DNA from: Nocardioides dongkuii
GTDB taxonomy: Bacteria; Actinomycetota; Actinomycetes; Propionibacteriales; Nocardioidaceae
Length of the DNA: 64,000 nucleotides
Direction of reading: 5' to 3'
NCBI RefSeq assembly: GCF_014127485.1
Contig: NZ_CP059903.1
Span: 992,001 to 1,056,000, forward strand
Shown here: positions 35,611 through 44,713 of the stretch, one piece after another
Position numbering within the stretch: position 1 is the first letter of the stretch
Layout of the letters: each line of letters starts with the position of its first letter
Made by a program: the position numbers and the translations under genes
Notes under the pieces: generated by a model
The model's input: the letters and a program-made list of their open reading frames with translations, nothing else
What the model was told of the DNA's origin: nothing
Database searches by the model: none

Positions 35611-36285
35611 ATGTCCGAGAAGATCACCGCCGAGCCCCGCACCGAGTTCGGCAAGGGCGCGGCCCGCCGCATCCGCCGCGAGAACAAGGTCCCGGCCGTC
35701 ATCTACGGCCACGGCAACGACACCGTCCACGTCACCCTCCCGGGCCACGCGACGATGATGGCGCTCAAGCACCTCGGCGCCAACGCGCTCCTCGAGCTCG
35801 ACATCGACGGCACCGTCCAGCTCGCGCTGACCAAGCAGGTCCAGGTCGACCCGATCCGCCGCGTGCTCGAGCACATCGACTTCGTCGCGGTCATCAAGGG
35901 CGAGAAGGTCACCGTCGACGTCCCCGTGCACGTCGTCGGCGACGCCGCCCGCGAGACCCTGGTGGTCACCGAGAACACCACGGTGCAGCTGGAGTCCGAG
36001 GCGACCCACATCCCCGAGTTCATCGAGGTCTCCATCGAGGGCGCCCCGGCCGGCACGCAGATCCTGGCCTCCGACCTCAAGCTGCCCTCCGGCTCGACGC
36101 TCCTGGTCGACCCCGACACCCTCGTCGTCAACGTCACCGAGCAGGTCAGCGCCGAGGCGCTGGAGGCCGAGCTCGAGGAGGCCGAGGCCGAGGCCGGCAT
36201 CGAGCGCGAGGAGTCCGACGAGGCGATCGAGGCCGCCGAGGCGTCCGACTCGTCCGCCGAGGGTGAGGCCGCCACCGAGGAGTGA
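35611..36285 (+). CDS. rplY: Ribosomal protein bL25, long TL5/Ctc form
   Basis: A 224-residue 5S-rRNA-binding protein. The N-terminal L25 domain starts [21 protein letters not shown] with VPAVIYGHG; the C-terminal beta domain has [12 protein letters not shown]; a 45-residue Glu/Ala-rich acidic tail ends the protein. GAGGAGA precedes ATG 35611. pth follows 35 bp downstream, the usual bacterial pairing. Confidence 0.95.
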   Translation: MSEKITAEPRTEFGKGAARRIRRENKVPAVIYGHGNDTVHVTLPGHATMMALKHLGANALLELDIDGTVQLALTKQVQVDPIRRVLEHIDFVAVIKGEKVTVDVPVHVVGDAARETLVVTENTTVQLESEATHIPEFIEVSIEGAPAGTQILASDLKLPSGSTLLVDPDTLVVNVTEQVSAEALEAELEEAEAEAGIEREESDEAIEAAEASDSSAEGEAATEE

Positions 36286-36320
36286 TCCTCGATCTCCATC
36301 GTCGAAAGGCCCGGGACTCC

Positions 36321-36920
36321 GTGACCGACTCCAGCACGCCCGTGTGGCTGGTCGTCGGGCTCGGCAATCCCGGGCCAACGTATGCCGGCCACCGCCACAA
36401 CATCGGCTACCTCGTCGCCGACGAGCTCGCCAGCCGCATGCGGTCCTCGTTCCGCGCCCACAAGACGGGGCGCGCGGACGTCGTCGAGGGCCGCCTCGGC
36501 GCCCCCGGCGACCCCGGCCCCCGGGTGGTGCTGGCCCGGCCCCGCTCGTACATGAACGACGTCGGCGGGCCGGTCAAGGCGCTCGCGACCTTCTACAAGG
36601 TGCCCGCCGAGCGGATCGTCGCGATCCACGACGAGCTCGACCTCCCGTTCGACACGATGCGGGTCAAGCTCGGCGGGGGCGACAACGGGCACAACGGGCT
36701 GAAGTCGATGCGCTCCTCGCTCGGCACCGGCGACTTCCACCGGGTCCGCGTCGGCATCGGCCGGCCGCCGGGCCGCCAGGACGTCGCCGACTTTGTGCTG
36801 TCCAACTACAGCACCGCCGAGCGCAAGGTGGTCCCGTTCGTCGTCGACACCGCGGCCGACGCGGTCGAGTGCCTGGTCACCGAGGGCCTCGAGCGCACCC
36901 AGCAGAAGTTCAACTCCTGA
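36321..36920 (+). CDS. pth: Peptidyl-tRNA hydrolase
   Basis: A 199-residue enzyme recycling peptidyl-tRNAs that drop off ribosomes. [20 protein letters not shown] carries the catalytic His; MNDVGG and [19 protein letters not shown] supply the Asn and Asp. GTG 36321 is chosen because it gives the usual short N terminus; GTG 36282, overlapping the rplY stop as GTGA, would add 13 residues. Its TGA overlaps the ATG of the next gene. Confidence 0.94.
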   Translation: MTDSSTPVWLVVGLGNPGPTYAGHRHNIGYLVADELASRMRSSFRAHKTGRADVVEGRLGAPGDPGPRVVLARPRSYMNDVGGPVKALATFYKVPAERIVAIHDELDLPFDTMRVKLGGGDNGHNGLKSMRSSLGTGDFHRVRVGIGRPPGRQDVADFVLSNYSTAERKVVPFVVDTAADAVECLVTEGLERTQQKFNS

Positions 36921-37561
36921 TGTCCGCCAGCCTCGCGGGCGACCCCGGCGGCGTGCGCGCCGTCCTCATCGACGCCGACGGCGTCCTGCAGCTCAACCCG
37001 CCCGGCTGGGACGACGACGTCCGCAGCTTCGTGGCGCCCGACCGGGCCGACGCGTTCACCGAGGACCTGTGGGCCGCCGAGAAGGCGGCGCTGCGCGGCG
37101 AGTGCTCGTTCGTCGACGTGGTGCGCGAGGTCGCCGACCGCTGGGGCTTCACCGGGCGCGAGGACGAGCTGCTCGCGCACTGGCGCCGCGTCGAGGTGAG
37201 CGACGAGACGCTGGCGGTCGTGCGCGCGCTGCGGGCGCTCGGGCTGGCCTGCCACCTGGTCACCAACCAGAACGACGTGCGGGCGGCGTACCTCCGCGAC
37301 GAGGTGGGGTACGGCGACCTGCTCGACACCGTCTTCTGCTCCTGCGAGCTCGGCACGACCAAGGACGACCCGGCGTTCTTCGAGCACGTCCGCGCGACGC
37401 TCGACCTGCCGTACGACGCGCTGCTGCTCGTCGACGACGGCCCGGCGTACGTCGAGACGGCGCAGGCGCTGGGCATCCGCGCGGTCGGGTGGGAGATCCC
37501 CGACGGCGTCGCCGCGCTGCGCGCCCGGCTCGCCGCGCAGGGCCTGCGGCTGCCCGGCTGA
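36920..37561 (+). CDS. HAD-superfamily hydrolase
   Basis: A 213-residue haloacid-dehalogenase-type protein. Motif I is LIDADGVLQ (first Asp nucleophile), motif II LVTNQND, the motif III Lys is in GTTKDDPAFF and motif IV LLVDDGPAYVETA. A helical cap lies between motifs I and II. It resembles epoxide-hydrolase-like or phosphoglycolate-type HADs; the substrate is unknown. It overlaps the pth stop as TGATG, so it is coupled to pth. Confidence 0.85.
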   Translation: MSASLAGDPGGVRAVLIDADGVLQLNPPGWDDDVRSFVAPDRADAFTEDLWAAEKAALRGECSFVDVVREVADRWGFTGREDELLAHWRRVEVSDETLAVVRALRALGLACHLVTNQNDVRAAYLRDEVGYGDLLDTVFCSCELGTTKDDPAFFEHVRATLDLPYDALLLVDDGPAYVETAQALGIRAVGWEIPDGVAALRARLAAQGLRLPG

Positions 37562-37581
37562 GCCCGGTTAGGGTGACGCTC

Positions 37582-38376
37582 GTGACCTTCGACCCAGGGA
37601 CCCCGCCGGACGCCGCCCGCCACGACGACCACGCGCTCGCCGCGTGGCTGGCCGAGGTCGCCGGCCGCCGGCTGCTCGAGGTGCGGGCCGAGGGCCTGGA
37701 GGGCCGCGAGCTCAAGGACGCCGGCGACCGCGCCGCCCACGAGCTGCTGATGGCGCTGGTCGCCGAGCACCGCCCCGACGACGCCGTGCTCTCCGAGGAG
37801 GGCAAGGACGACAAGGTCCGGCTCTCCGCGGACCGGGTCTGGATCATCGACCCGCTCGACGGCACCCGCGAGTTCTCCGAGCCGCCGCGCGACGACTGGG
37901 CCGTCCACGTCGCCCTGTGGGAGCGCGGCCCCCGCGACCTCACCGCCGGCGCCGTCGCCCAGCCCGCGCTCGGCGAGACGTTCTCGACCGGCGCGCCCCC
38001 CGTCGTACCGCCCCGGACGTCGGAGCGGCCGCGGATCGCCGTGTCCCGCAGCCGGCCGCCCGCGTTCGTGCCCGTGCTGGCCGCCGAGATGGACGCCGAG
38101 CTGGTCGCGATGGGCTCGGCCGGGGTCAAGGTCATCTCGGTCGCCCGTGACCTGACCGACGCCTACGTGCACGCCGGCGGCCAGTACGAGTGGGACTCCG
38201 CCGCCCCGGTCGCCGTCGCCCGCGCCGCCGGCCTGTTCACCTCGCGCATCGACGGCCGGCCGCTGGAGTACAACCAGGACGACGTCTACCTCCCCGACCT
38301 GATCGTCTGCCGGCCCGAGCTCGCCGACCAGATCGTCGACTTCGTGCAGCGGCACGGCGTCACCTCCGCCGGCTGA
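37582..38376 (+). CDS. cysQ: Inositol-monophosphatase family 3'(2'),5'-bisphosphate nucleotidase (CysQ-like)
   Basis: A 264-residue Mg-dependent phosphatase. LSEEGKDD, IIDPLDGTREFSE (the DPxDGT metal site) and YEWDSAAPVAVARAAG are conserved. CysQ removes the 3' phosphate of PAP left by sulfotransferase and PAPS-reductase reactions; a PAPS-using sulfotransferase is encoded at 60053. GTG 37582 is 7 nt after TAGGGT (37569-37574), while GTG 37573 overlaps that hexamer. Other members act on inositol phosphates, so specificity is inferred. Confidence 0.85.
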   Translation: MTFDPGTPPDAARHDDHALAAWLAEVAGRRLLEVRAEGLEGRELKDAGDRAAHELLMALVAEHRPDDAVLSEEGKDDKVRLSADRVWIIDPLDGTREFSEPPRDDWAVHVALWERGPRDLTAGAVAQPALGETFSTGAPPVVPPRTSERPRIAVSRSRPPAFVPVLAAEMDAELVAMGSAGVKVISVARDLTDAYVHAGGQYEWDSAAPVAVARAAGLFTSRIDGRPLEYNQDDVYLPDLIVCRPELADQIVDFVQRHGVTSAG

Positions 38377-38789
38377 TGACCGCCCTCGTCTCGCACACGA
38401 CCATCGACTGCCGCGACGCCTACGCGCTCTCGGAGTGGTGGAAGAAGGTCCTCGGGTACGTCGACGTCGAGGGCGACCCCAACCTGCCGGGCCACGAGGA
38501 GTGCATGATCCTCGACCCCGCGACGGGGCACCGGCTGCTGTTCATCGAGGTGCCCGAGGGCAAGCAGGGCAAGAACCGGATCCACCTCGACCTCGCGCCC
38601 CGCGAGGGGACCCGCGACGAGGAGCTCGCGGTGCTGCTCGGCCTCGGCGCGACCGAGGTCGCCGACCTCCGGGGGATCTACGGCCCGGGCAGCGGCTGGG
38701 TGGTGCTCGCCGACCCGGAGGGCAACGAGTTCTGCATCCTGCGCTCGGCGGCCGAGCGCGCCGCGGGGCCGCCTCCCGTCCATCCCTGA
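38376..38789 (+). CDS. VOC (glyoxalase-like) family protein
   Basis: A 137-residue single-domain protein of the same type as that at 2291. It starts MTALVSHTTIDCRDAYALSEWW, has KQGKNRIHLDLAP and ends with VVLADPEGNEFCIL. It overlaps the cysQ stop as TGATGA, so it is coupled to it. No substrate is known. Confidence 0.82.
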   Translation: MTALVSHTTIDCRDAYALSEWWKKVLGYVDVEGDPNLPGHEECMILDPATGHRLLFIEVPEGKQGKNRIHLDLAPREGTRDEELAVLLGLGATEVADLRGIYGPGSGWVVLADPEGNEFCILRSAAERAAGPPPVHP

Positions 38790-38808
38790 CCACCGGGATA
38801 CTGACGCG

Positions 38809-39564
38809 GTGCTCTCCAGGCCCGTCCGGCTCATCGTCCTGCTCGCGACAGGTCTGGGCGCCGTCGCCGGGCTGGGGCACGTCGCGTCCGTGACCGTCCT
38901 CGCGCGCCCCGATCTGCCGCCAACGGCGCAGCACGCGTACGTCGCCGCACCGGTCCCGGCCCGCGCGCCGGTGGCCCCCGCGCCCGCCGGCGAGCCGGTC
39001 GGCGTACCCGTCGTCGACCCGGCGTGGGTGTCCGCCCACGCGGAGGCGTCCGGCGTCCCTGAGCCGGCCGTGCGCGCGTACGCCGCCGCCCAGCTCGCCG
39101 TCGACAACCGCTGCGCGCTGGGCTGGACGACGCTGGCCGGCATCGGCTGGGTGGAGTCGCAGCACGGCACGATCGGCGGCCGGGTCATCGCGGCCGACGG
39201 CCACGCGTCGCGGCGCATCCTCGGCCCCCCGCTGAACGGCCGCGGCGCCGTCGCCGCGATCCCGGCCACCCCGGAGTCGTCGTCCTGGCACGGCAACCCG
39301 CGCTGGGACCACGCGGTCGGGCCGATGCAGTTCATCCCGAGCACCTGGGAGACCTGGGGGAGCGACGGCGACGGGGACGGGGAAGCCGACCCCAACGACC
39401 TCGACGACGCCGCGCTCGCCGCCGCCCGCTACCTCTGCGCCGACGGCCACGACCTCACCACCGGCGAGGGCTGGGCCGCCGCGGTGTTCGCCTACAACCA
39501 CGCGCAGGTCTACGTCGACGCCGTCCACGCCGCCGCCACGTCGTACGCCGACCGCACCACCTGA
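38809..39564 (+). CDS. Secreted lytic transglycosylase (MltB/SLT type)
   Basis: A 251-residue protein with an N-terminal signal/anchor (LIVLLATGLGAVAGLGHVAS), a Pro/Ala-rich linker, and a lysozyme-like domain with the catalytic Glu in GIGWVESQHG, then VGPMQFIPSTWETWG and ALAAARYLC. It cleaves peptidoglycan glycan strands to anhydromuropeptides. GTG 38809 follows the VOC gene by 19 bp. DGDGDGEADPNDLDDA is acidic and may bind calcium. Confidence 0.88.
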   Translation: MLSRPVRLIVLLATGLGAVAGLGHVASVTVLARPDLPPTAQHAYVAAPVPARAPVAPAPAGEPVGVPVVDPAWVSAHAEASGVPEPAVRAYAAAQLAVDNRCALGWTTLAGIGWVESQHGTIGGRVIAADGHASRRILGPPLNGRGAVAAIPATPESSSWHGNPRWDHAVGPMQFIPSTWETWGSDGDGDGEADPNDLDDAALAAARYLCADGHDLTTGEGWAAAVFAYNHAQVYVDAVHAAATSYADRTT

Positions 39565-39566
39565 CC

Positions 39567-39720
39567 TGACCGTCGAGTTGGGCCTGCCTGACGGTTGAGT
39601 TGGGCCGTCCTGACCGTCGAGTCGGGCGTTCCTCACGTGCCGGCGTGAGAAGGGCCCCACCCAACGGTGAGGGGGGCCCAACTCAACGGTGAGGGGAGCC
39701 CAACTCGACGGGTGGGGTGA
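39567..39720. repeat. Cruciform repeat element, family C, copy 1
   Basis: Three direct repeats like GACGGTTGAGTTGGGCC, spaced about 21 bp, are followed by a central CTCACG/CGTGAG hairpin and three inverse repeats like GGCCCAACTCAACGGTGAGG. The whole can fold into one long cruciform. A shorter copy (2+2 arms) is at 63707-63810. The rest of the gap to 39864 shows no gene. Confidence 0.75.
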
Positions 39721-39864
39721 GGGGCAGGCGGCGGGGGTCATTAGCACAGGGACGCGCCAGTCGCCAGGGTCGCCGGGGCTCCTTCGCGTGGGCGTACGGG
39801 GGTTGTCCCCAGGTGACGGCGAGGCGACCGTGGACAGACGCGTCCGAGACCGAGAGGGGGGCGC

Positions 39865-42800
39865 ATGAGCCTCCGCCGTGGAAATGCCGTCACTGCCGCG
39901 TGTGCGCTGGCCTCAGCCGTGCTCGCCGTCGTCCCGGACGCGGCCCGCGCCCCGGCGTCGGCCGACCCGCCGACGGGCGGGACCACGATCGTGGACGAGA
40001 CCTTCACCGGCTCCTCGGTGGCGGATCCGGCATGGACCGCCCAGGGAGACACCTGCCTGACCGGCGCCAGGACGGCGCCTCCGGCCGGCGCGGCCCAGAT
40101 CCCGACCTGCGCGGCCCACCGGTCGGGCCCGGTGCCGGCCCTCGGCACCACGCCCGGCTACCTGCAGCTGACCGACACGACCACCCAGAGGGCCGGCAGC
40201 GTGCTGTACAACCGGCCGATCCCGGCCGTCGCCGGGGTGACCATCACCTTCGACCAGTACCAGTACGGCGGCACCGGGGCCGACGGCATCGGGTTCTTCC
40301 TCGTCGACGGCGCCACCGACCTGGTCCGGACCGGCGGGGCCGGCGGCAGCCTGGGATACGCCCAACGCACTCCTGCGTCCGGCGGGGACGACGAGCCGGG
40401 CGTCGTCGGCGGGGTCCTCGGCGTGGGGCTGGACGCCTACGGCAACTACTACGACGACGCCGAGAGCAGAGGGGCGGGCTGTCCTGAGGACGAGCGCTCG
40501 CCCTCGACCGCGGAGGGCGCGGTCGCCCCGAACGTGATCACGCTGCGTGGTCCCGGCGACGGCATGACCGGGTACTGCTACCTCGCCTCCACCACGCCCG
40601 CGGACGCCGAGGACCCGAACGACCCGGGGACCACCCTCAACGGCGGCACGGGGACGCTGCGGGCCCGCACGCTCGCCGCGTCCCGGCGCCAGGTGAACAT
40701 CACCGTCACCCCCGCGCCCGACCCGCGGATCATCGTCCAGGTCCGCTACAACCCCGACGACCCGGACGACCCGTGGATCACCGAGCTCGACGTACCCGCG
40801 CCCCCGGACCTGCCGAGCACCTACAAGTTCGGTTTCTCCGGCTCGACGGGCGGCGTGACCGACGTCCACCTGATCCGCAACGCCATCGTCCGGTCGGTCA
40901 ACCCCCTCGCCCAGCTGCAGCTGGAGAAGCAGGTCGACCGCAGCGCCGGCGCCCTGCCCGCCGTGATCACTCCCGGCACCGTCATCCCCTACCAGTACAC
41001 CGTCACCAACGCCGGGACGGAGAACCTCTCGGCCCTGGCGATCGCGGACGACACGATCACCGGACCGATCACCTGCGACGCCACCACGCTGACCCCGGCG
41101 CCGGCGGTGGGGTCGACCACGGTGTGCCGCGGGACCTACACCGTCACCGCCGCGGACGCCGACGCCGGCGAGGTCGTCAACATCGCCACCGCGACGGCCC
41201 GCAACCCGGCCGAGGACGAGGTCACGTCTCCGGAGGCCACGGTCACCGTCCCCCTGGTCTCCCGCCTGGAGCTGGCCAAGTCCGTGCAGACCCCGCCGCC
41301 GTACGCCGCGGGGCAGCAGGTCGAGTACCAGTACACGGTGACGAACACCGGCGGGTCCACGGTCACGAACATCGCCGTCGCCGACGACCGCGTGAGCTCG
41401 GGGGACCTCGTGTGCGAGACCAACGTGCTCGCCCCGGGAGCCTCGACCACCTGCACCGGCACCGACACCGTCGACACCAGCGAGGCCGACGCCACCGGTC
41501 GCATCGTGAACACCGCGGTCGCCACCGGTGAGACCCCGATCGGGCAGCCCGTCGAGTCGCCCGAGGCACAGGCGGTGATCGGCATCAACACCGACATCGC
41601 GGTCACGAAGACCGTCGACGACCCCGAGCCGGCGGTCGGCGACACGGTCACCTTCACCGTCACCGCGACCAACAACGGACCCGCTGTCGCCACCGACGTC
41701 GTGATCACCGACCTGCTCCCCGAGGGTCGGCTCACGCTGGAGTCCGCCACCACGGGGGGTCCGCAGCCGTCGACGTACACCGCCGCCAGCGGCGTCTGGT
41801 CCATCCCGACGCTGGCGGTCGACAACGCCGTGACGCTCACCCTCACCGCCCGGGTCGACACCAACGGGGTGGTGTCGAACACCGCCAGCCTGACCCGGCT
41901 CACCCAGCTCGACACCAACGCGGCCAACAACAGCGACACCGTGACCCTGAACCCGGCCTCGCTCGACCTGGCCCTGACCAAGGAGGTCGTCGGTCTCCAG
42001 GAGGTCGCCGCGGGGGAGCCGGTCACGTTCCGGGTGACGGTCACCAACCTGGGCCCGCGCCCCGGCACCGGCATCACCGTGGCCGACGAGCTGCCGCCGG
42101 GCCTGACCTACCTGGCCACCGCCTCCGGTGGCGACGGCAGCTACGACCCGGACACGGGCACCTGGACCATCGGCTCCCTCGCCGTGGGCGGGACCGCGAC
42201 GTACGACTTCGTCCTCGACACCTCGGACCCCGGGACGTTCACCAACGTGGCCAGCATCGCCACGGTCTCTCCCACCGACATCAACAGCGCCAACGACTCC
42301 GCGTCCGCGAGCGTCGACGTGCGCACCCCGGTCGCCGACCTGGTCATCGTCAAGGGCGTCGACTCGCCGGAGTCGGTCGTCGGGGACACCGTCACCTACA
42401 CGGTCACGGTCCTGAACCGAGGCCCGGACCCGGTCCGGGACGTCTACGTCACCGACACCGGCCCCGAGGGGGTGACCGTCCTGGACAGCGTCCCCTCCCA
42501 GGGCACGGTCGACGTCCCCGGAGGCCGGTGGGAGGTCGGCACCCTGGGCTCGGGCAGCTCCGCGGTCCTCACCGTCACCGCCCGGCTCGACACGACGGGC
42601 ACCAAGACCAACCTGGTCACGGTCGACGCGCCGCTGCTCGACGACCCGACCCCGGAGGACAACGAGTCCACCGCCACCGTGACCACGCTGGCACCCGCGG
42701 TCGACGTCAGCGTCACGAAGTCCGCCGCCGCGGTCGACGGTGGGCCGGCCTCGCAGATCCCGCTCGGCCAGGACGCGGTGTTCACGCTCACCGCCACCAA

Positions 42801-44694
42801 CAACGCGGTCGCTGGCCAGCCCGCGACCACGGCCACGAACGCGGTCTTCACCGATCTCCTCGATGACGGGCTGACGTTCGTGTCCGCCAGCGGCGACGGG
42901 ACCTTCGACCCCGACAGCGGCAGCTGGAGCGTCGGGTCCATCCCGGTCGGGACCACCGTCACCCTCACCATCCGGGCGACCGGCACGGTCGTCGGACAAC
43001 GCAACAACACGCACAGCCTGCAGAACCTCGACCAGCGCGACGTCGACGAGACGAACAACTCCGCCTCCGCCGCCGCGACCTTCGTCGAGCTCGCGGACCT
43101 GGAGGTGACCAAGAGCGTGGCCCCGGAGGTCGCCCAGCCCGGCGACACCGTGGACTACACGATCACCGTCACCAACACCGGCCCCAACGACACCGACGAC
43201 ACGGTCGTCAACGACCCCGCCCTCGAGCCGGCCGAGATCACCGGCCACACCACCGACAACGGCACCTTCGACGAGGAGACCCGCACCTGGACCATCCCGA
43301 CCCTGGCGGCCGGCGAGACCGCGACGCTGACCGTCTCCGTGCTGGTCAGCGACGCCGCCTCCGGGCACTACCGCAACCTGGTCGTCATCCAGGAGTCCCG
43401 GGTCGAGGACCCGGAACCGGACGACAACACCGCGACCACCGAGCTGTTCGTCCCCGCGGCTGACATCGCCGTCCGCAAGTCCGTCGACGACCGCACCCCG
43501 GTCGTCGGGGACACCGTCACCTTCACCGTGGGGGTCCGCAACCTCGGCCCCGACGCGGCCGAGGACGTCACGGTCACCGACCGGCTCCCCGCGGGGCTGT
43601 CCTACCTCCGCAGCAGGGCGACCGTCGGCACGTACGACCCCGCCACCGGCACCTGGGACATCGGCCGCCTCGACCCCGTCGACCTCCCGACCGCCGGCGA
43701 CCAGGCGGTCCTGCGGATCACCGCCCGCGTCACCCGGCCCGGCCGGCTCACCAACACCGCCACGTCCGACCGGTCCGACGCCGTCCCGTACGACCCCGAC
43801 CTCACCAACAACACCGACTCCGCGTCCGTGGGCGGCGCCGAGCTCGGCGAGCCGGTCATCCGGACCCGCACGTCGGCCGGGCGGGTCCGGCCGGGGAAGC
43901 CCTTCCACGACCGGGTCCGGGTCACGGGGCTCGCACGCGGCACCACGGTGCCGGCGACCGCGCGCCTCTACGGCCCCTTCGCGTCCCGCGCGGCGGCCCG
44001 CTGCGTGCCGGCGCGGCTGGCGCGCACCGTCGACTGGCGGGCGCGCGCCGGCTGGACCCGTACGCCGGCGGTGCGGGTCACCGCGCCAGGCGTCTACACG
44101 TGGCGGGTGACGACCGAGCCGACCGCGGCCAACAAGGGCGCGTCGACCCGGTGCGGCCTGGCGTCGGAGACGACGACGGTCGCGAAGCCCCGGTACCGCC
44201 CGCCGGTGGTCGACGGCGGATTCTCCGGCACCGTCCCGTCCCCGCGGGCCGTCCGCACCGTCGTCCGCGCCCCCGGCATCGGGCTCGACGCGACCGTCGT
44301 CCCGACCACCGTCGCGCGCGGGCACATGGTGCTGCCCGCGGACGTCTCCCGCACCGGCTGGCTGAAGAAGTCGGCCGGGTACGGCGACAAGATCGGCGCC
44401 ACCGTGGTCGCCGGACACGTCTCCGACCGGCAGGACCGGCCCGGCGCCCTCTGGGGCCTGCGCCGAGCCGAGCGCGGCCAGTCGGTCTCCGTCGTCAGCG
44501 GCGGCAGGACGTACCGGTACCGGGTGAGCGAGACCGCGACGTACGACCGCACCCGGCGGCTGCCGCGGAGGTTCTTCGGCACCACCGGAGCGAACCGCCT
44601 CGTCCTGATCAGCTGCACCGGCCGGGTCCGCTACGCCAACGGGCACTTCCACTACACCAAGTACCAGGTGGTCGTCGCCCGGGCGCGGCCGTGA
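39865..44694 (+). CDS. Large secreted protein: lectin-like domain, eight DUF11-type repeats and C-terminal sortase domain
   Basis: A 1609-residue exported protein. A signal peptide (cleavage near AARAPASA) is followed by an L-type-lectin-like jelly roll (SVLYNRPIPAVAGVTITFDQ, GADGIGFFLVDG). Eight Ig-like DUF11/conserved-repeat domains run from about residue 350 to 1330, opening LQLEKQVD, LELAKSVQ, DIAVTKTVD, DLALTKEVV, DLVIVKGVD, DVSVTKSAA, DLEVTKSVA and DIAVRKSVD. The last 160 residues form a class-F-like sortase domain with His1518 (VAGHVSD) and Cys1584 (LISCTG). The usual Arg aligns with Lys1599. There is no LPxTG signal. It is probably a surface adhesin or fibre. Sortase activity is unproven. 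Confidence 0.85.
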   Translation: MSLRRGNAVTAACALASAVLAVVPDAARAPASADPPTGGTTIVDETFTGSSVADPAWTAQGDTCLTGARTAPPAGAAQIPTCAAHRSGPVPALGTTPGYLQLTDTTTQRAGSVLYNRPIPAVAGVTITFDQYQYGGTGADGIGFFLVDGATDLVRTGGAGGSLGYAQRTPASGGDDEPGVVGGVLGVGLDAYGNYYDDAESRGAGCPEDERSPSTAEGAVAPNVITLRGPGDGMTGYCYLASTTPADAEDPNDPGTTLNGGTGTLRARTLAASRRQVNITVTPAPDPRIIVQVRYNPDDPDDPWITELDVPAPPDLPSTYKFGFSGSTGGVTDVHLIRNAIVRSVNPLAQLQLEKQVDRSAGALPAVITPGTVIPYQYTVTNAGTENLSALAIADDTITGPITCDATTLTPAPAVGSTTVCRGTYTVTAADADAGEVVNIATATARNPAEDEVTSPEATVTVPLVSRLELAKSVQTPPPYAAGQQVEYQYTVTNTGGSTVTNIAVADDRVSSGDLVCETNVLAPGASTTCTGTDTVDTSEADATGRIVNTAVATGETPIGQPVESPEAQAVIGINTDIAVTKTVDDPEPAVGDTVTFTVTATNNGPAVATDVVITDLLPEGRLTLESATTGGPQPSTYTAASGVWSIPTLAVDNAVTLTLTARVDTNGVVSNTASLTRLTQLDTNAANNSDTVTLNPASLDLALTKEVVGLQEVAAGEPVTFRVTVTNLGPRPGTGITVADELPPGLTYLATASGGDGSYDPDTGTWTIGSLAVGGTATYDFVLDTSDPGTFTNVASIATVSPTDINSANDSASASVDVRTPVADLVIVKGVDSPESVVGDTVTYTVTVLNRGPDPVRDVYVTDTGPEGVTVLDSVPSQGTVDVPGGRWEVGTLGSGSSAVLTVTARLDTTGTKTNLVTVDAPLLDDPTPEDNESTATVTTLAPAVDVSVTKSAAAVDGGPASQIPLGQDAVFTLTATNNAVAGQPATTATNAVFTDLLDDGLTFVSASGDGTFDPDSGSWSVGSIPVGTTVTLTIRATGTVVGQRNNTHSLQNLDQRDVDETNNSASAAATFVELADLEVTKSVAPEVAQPGDTVDYTITVTNTGPNDTDDTVVNDPALEPAEITGHTTDNGTFDEETRTWTIPTLAAGETATLTVSVLVSDAASGHYRNLVVIQESRVEDPEPDDNTATTELFVPAADIAVRKSVDDRTPVVGDTVTFTVGVRNLGPDAAEDVTVTDRLPAGLSYLRSRATVGTYDPATGTWDIGRLDPVDLPTAGDQAVLRITARVTRPGRLTNTATSDRSDAVPYDPDLTNNTDSASVGGAELGEPVIRTRTSAGRVRPGKPFHDRVRVTGLARGTTVPATARLYGPFASRAAARCVPARLARTVDWRARAGWTRTPAVRVTAPGVYTWRVTTEPTAANKGASTRCGLASETTTVAKPRYRPPVVDGGFSGTVPSPRAVRTVVRAPGIGLDATVVPTTVARGHMVLPADVSRTGWLKKSAGYGDKIGATVVAGHVSDRQDRPGALWGLRRAERGQSVSVVSGGRTYRYRVSETATYDRTRRLPRRFFGTTGANRLVLISCTGRVRYANGHFHYTKYQVVVARARP

Positions 44695-44713
44695 CGAAAG
44701 GTCGTTGAGTCGC

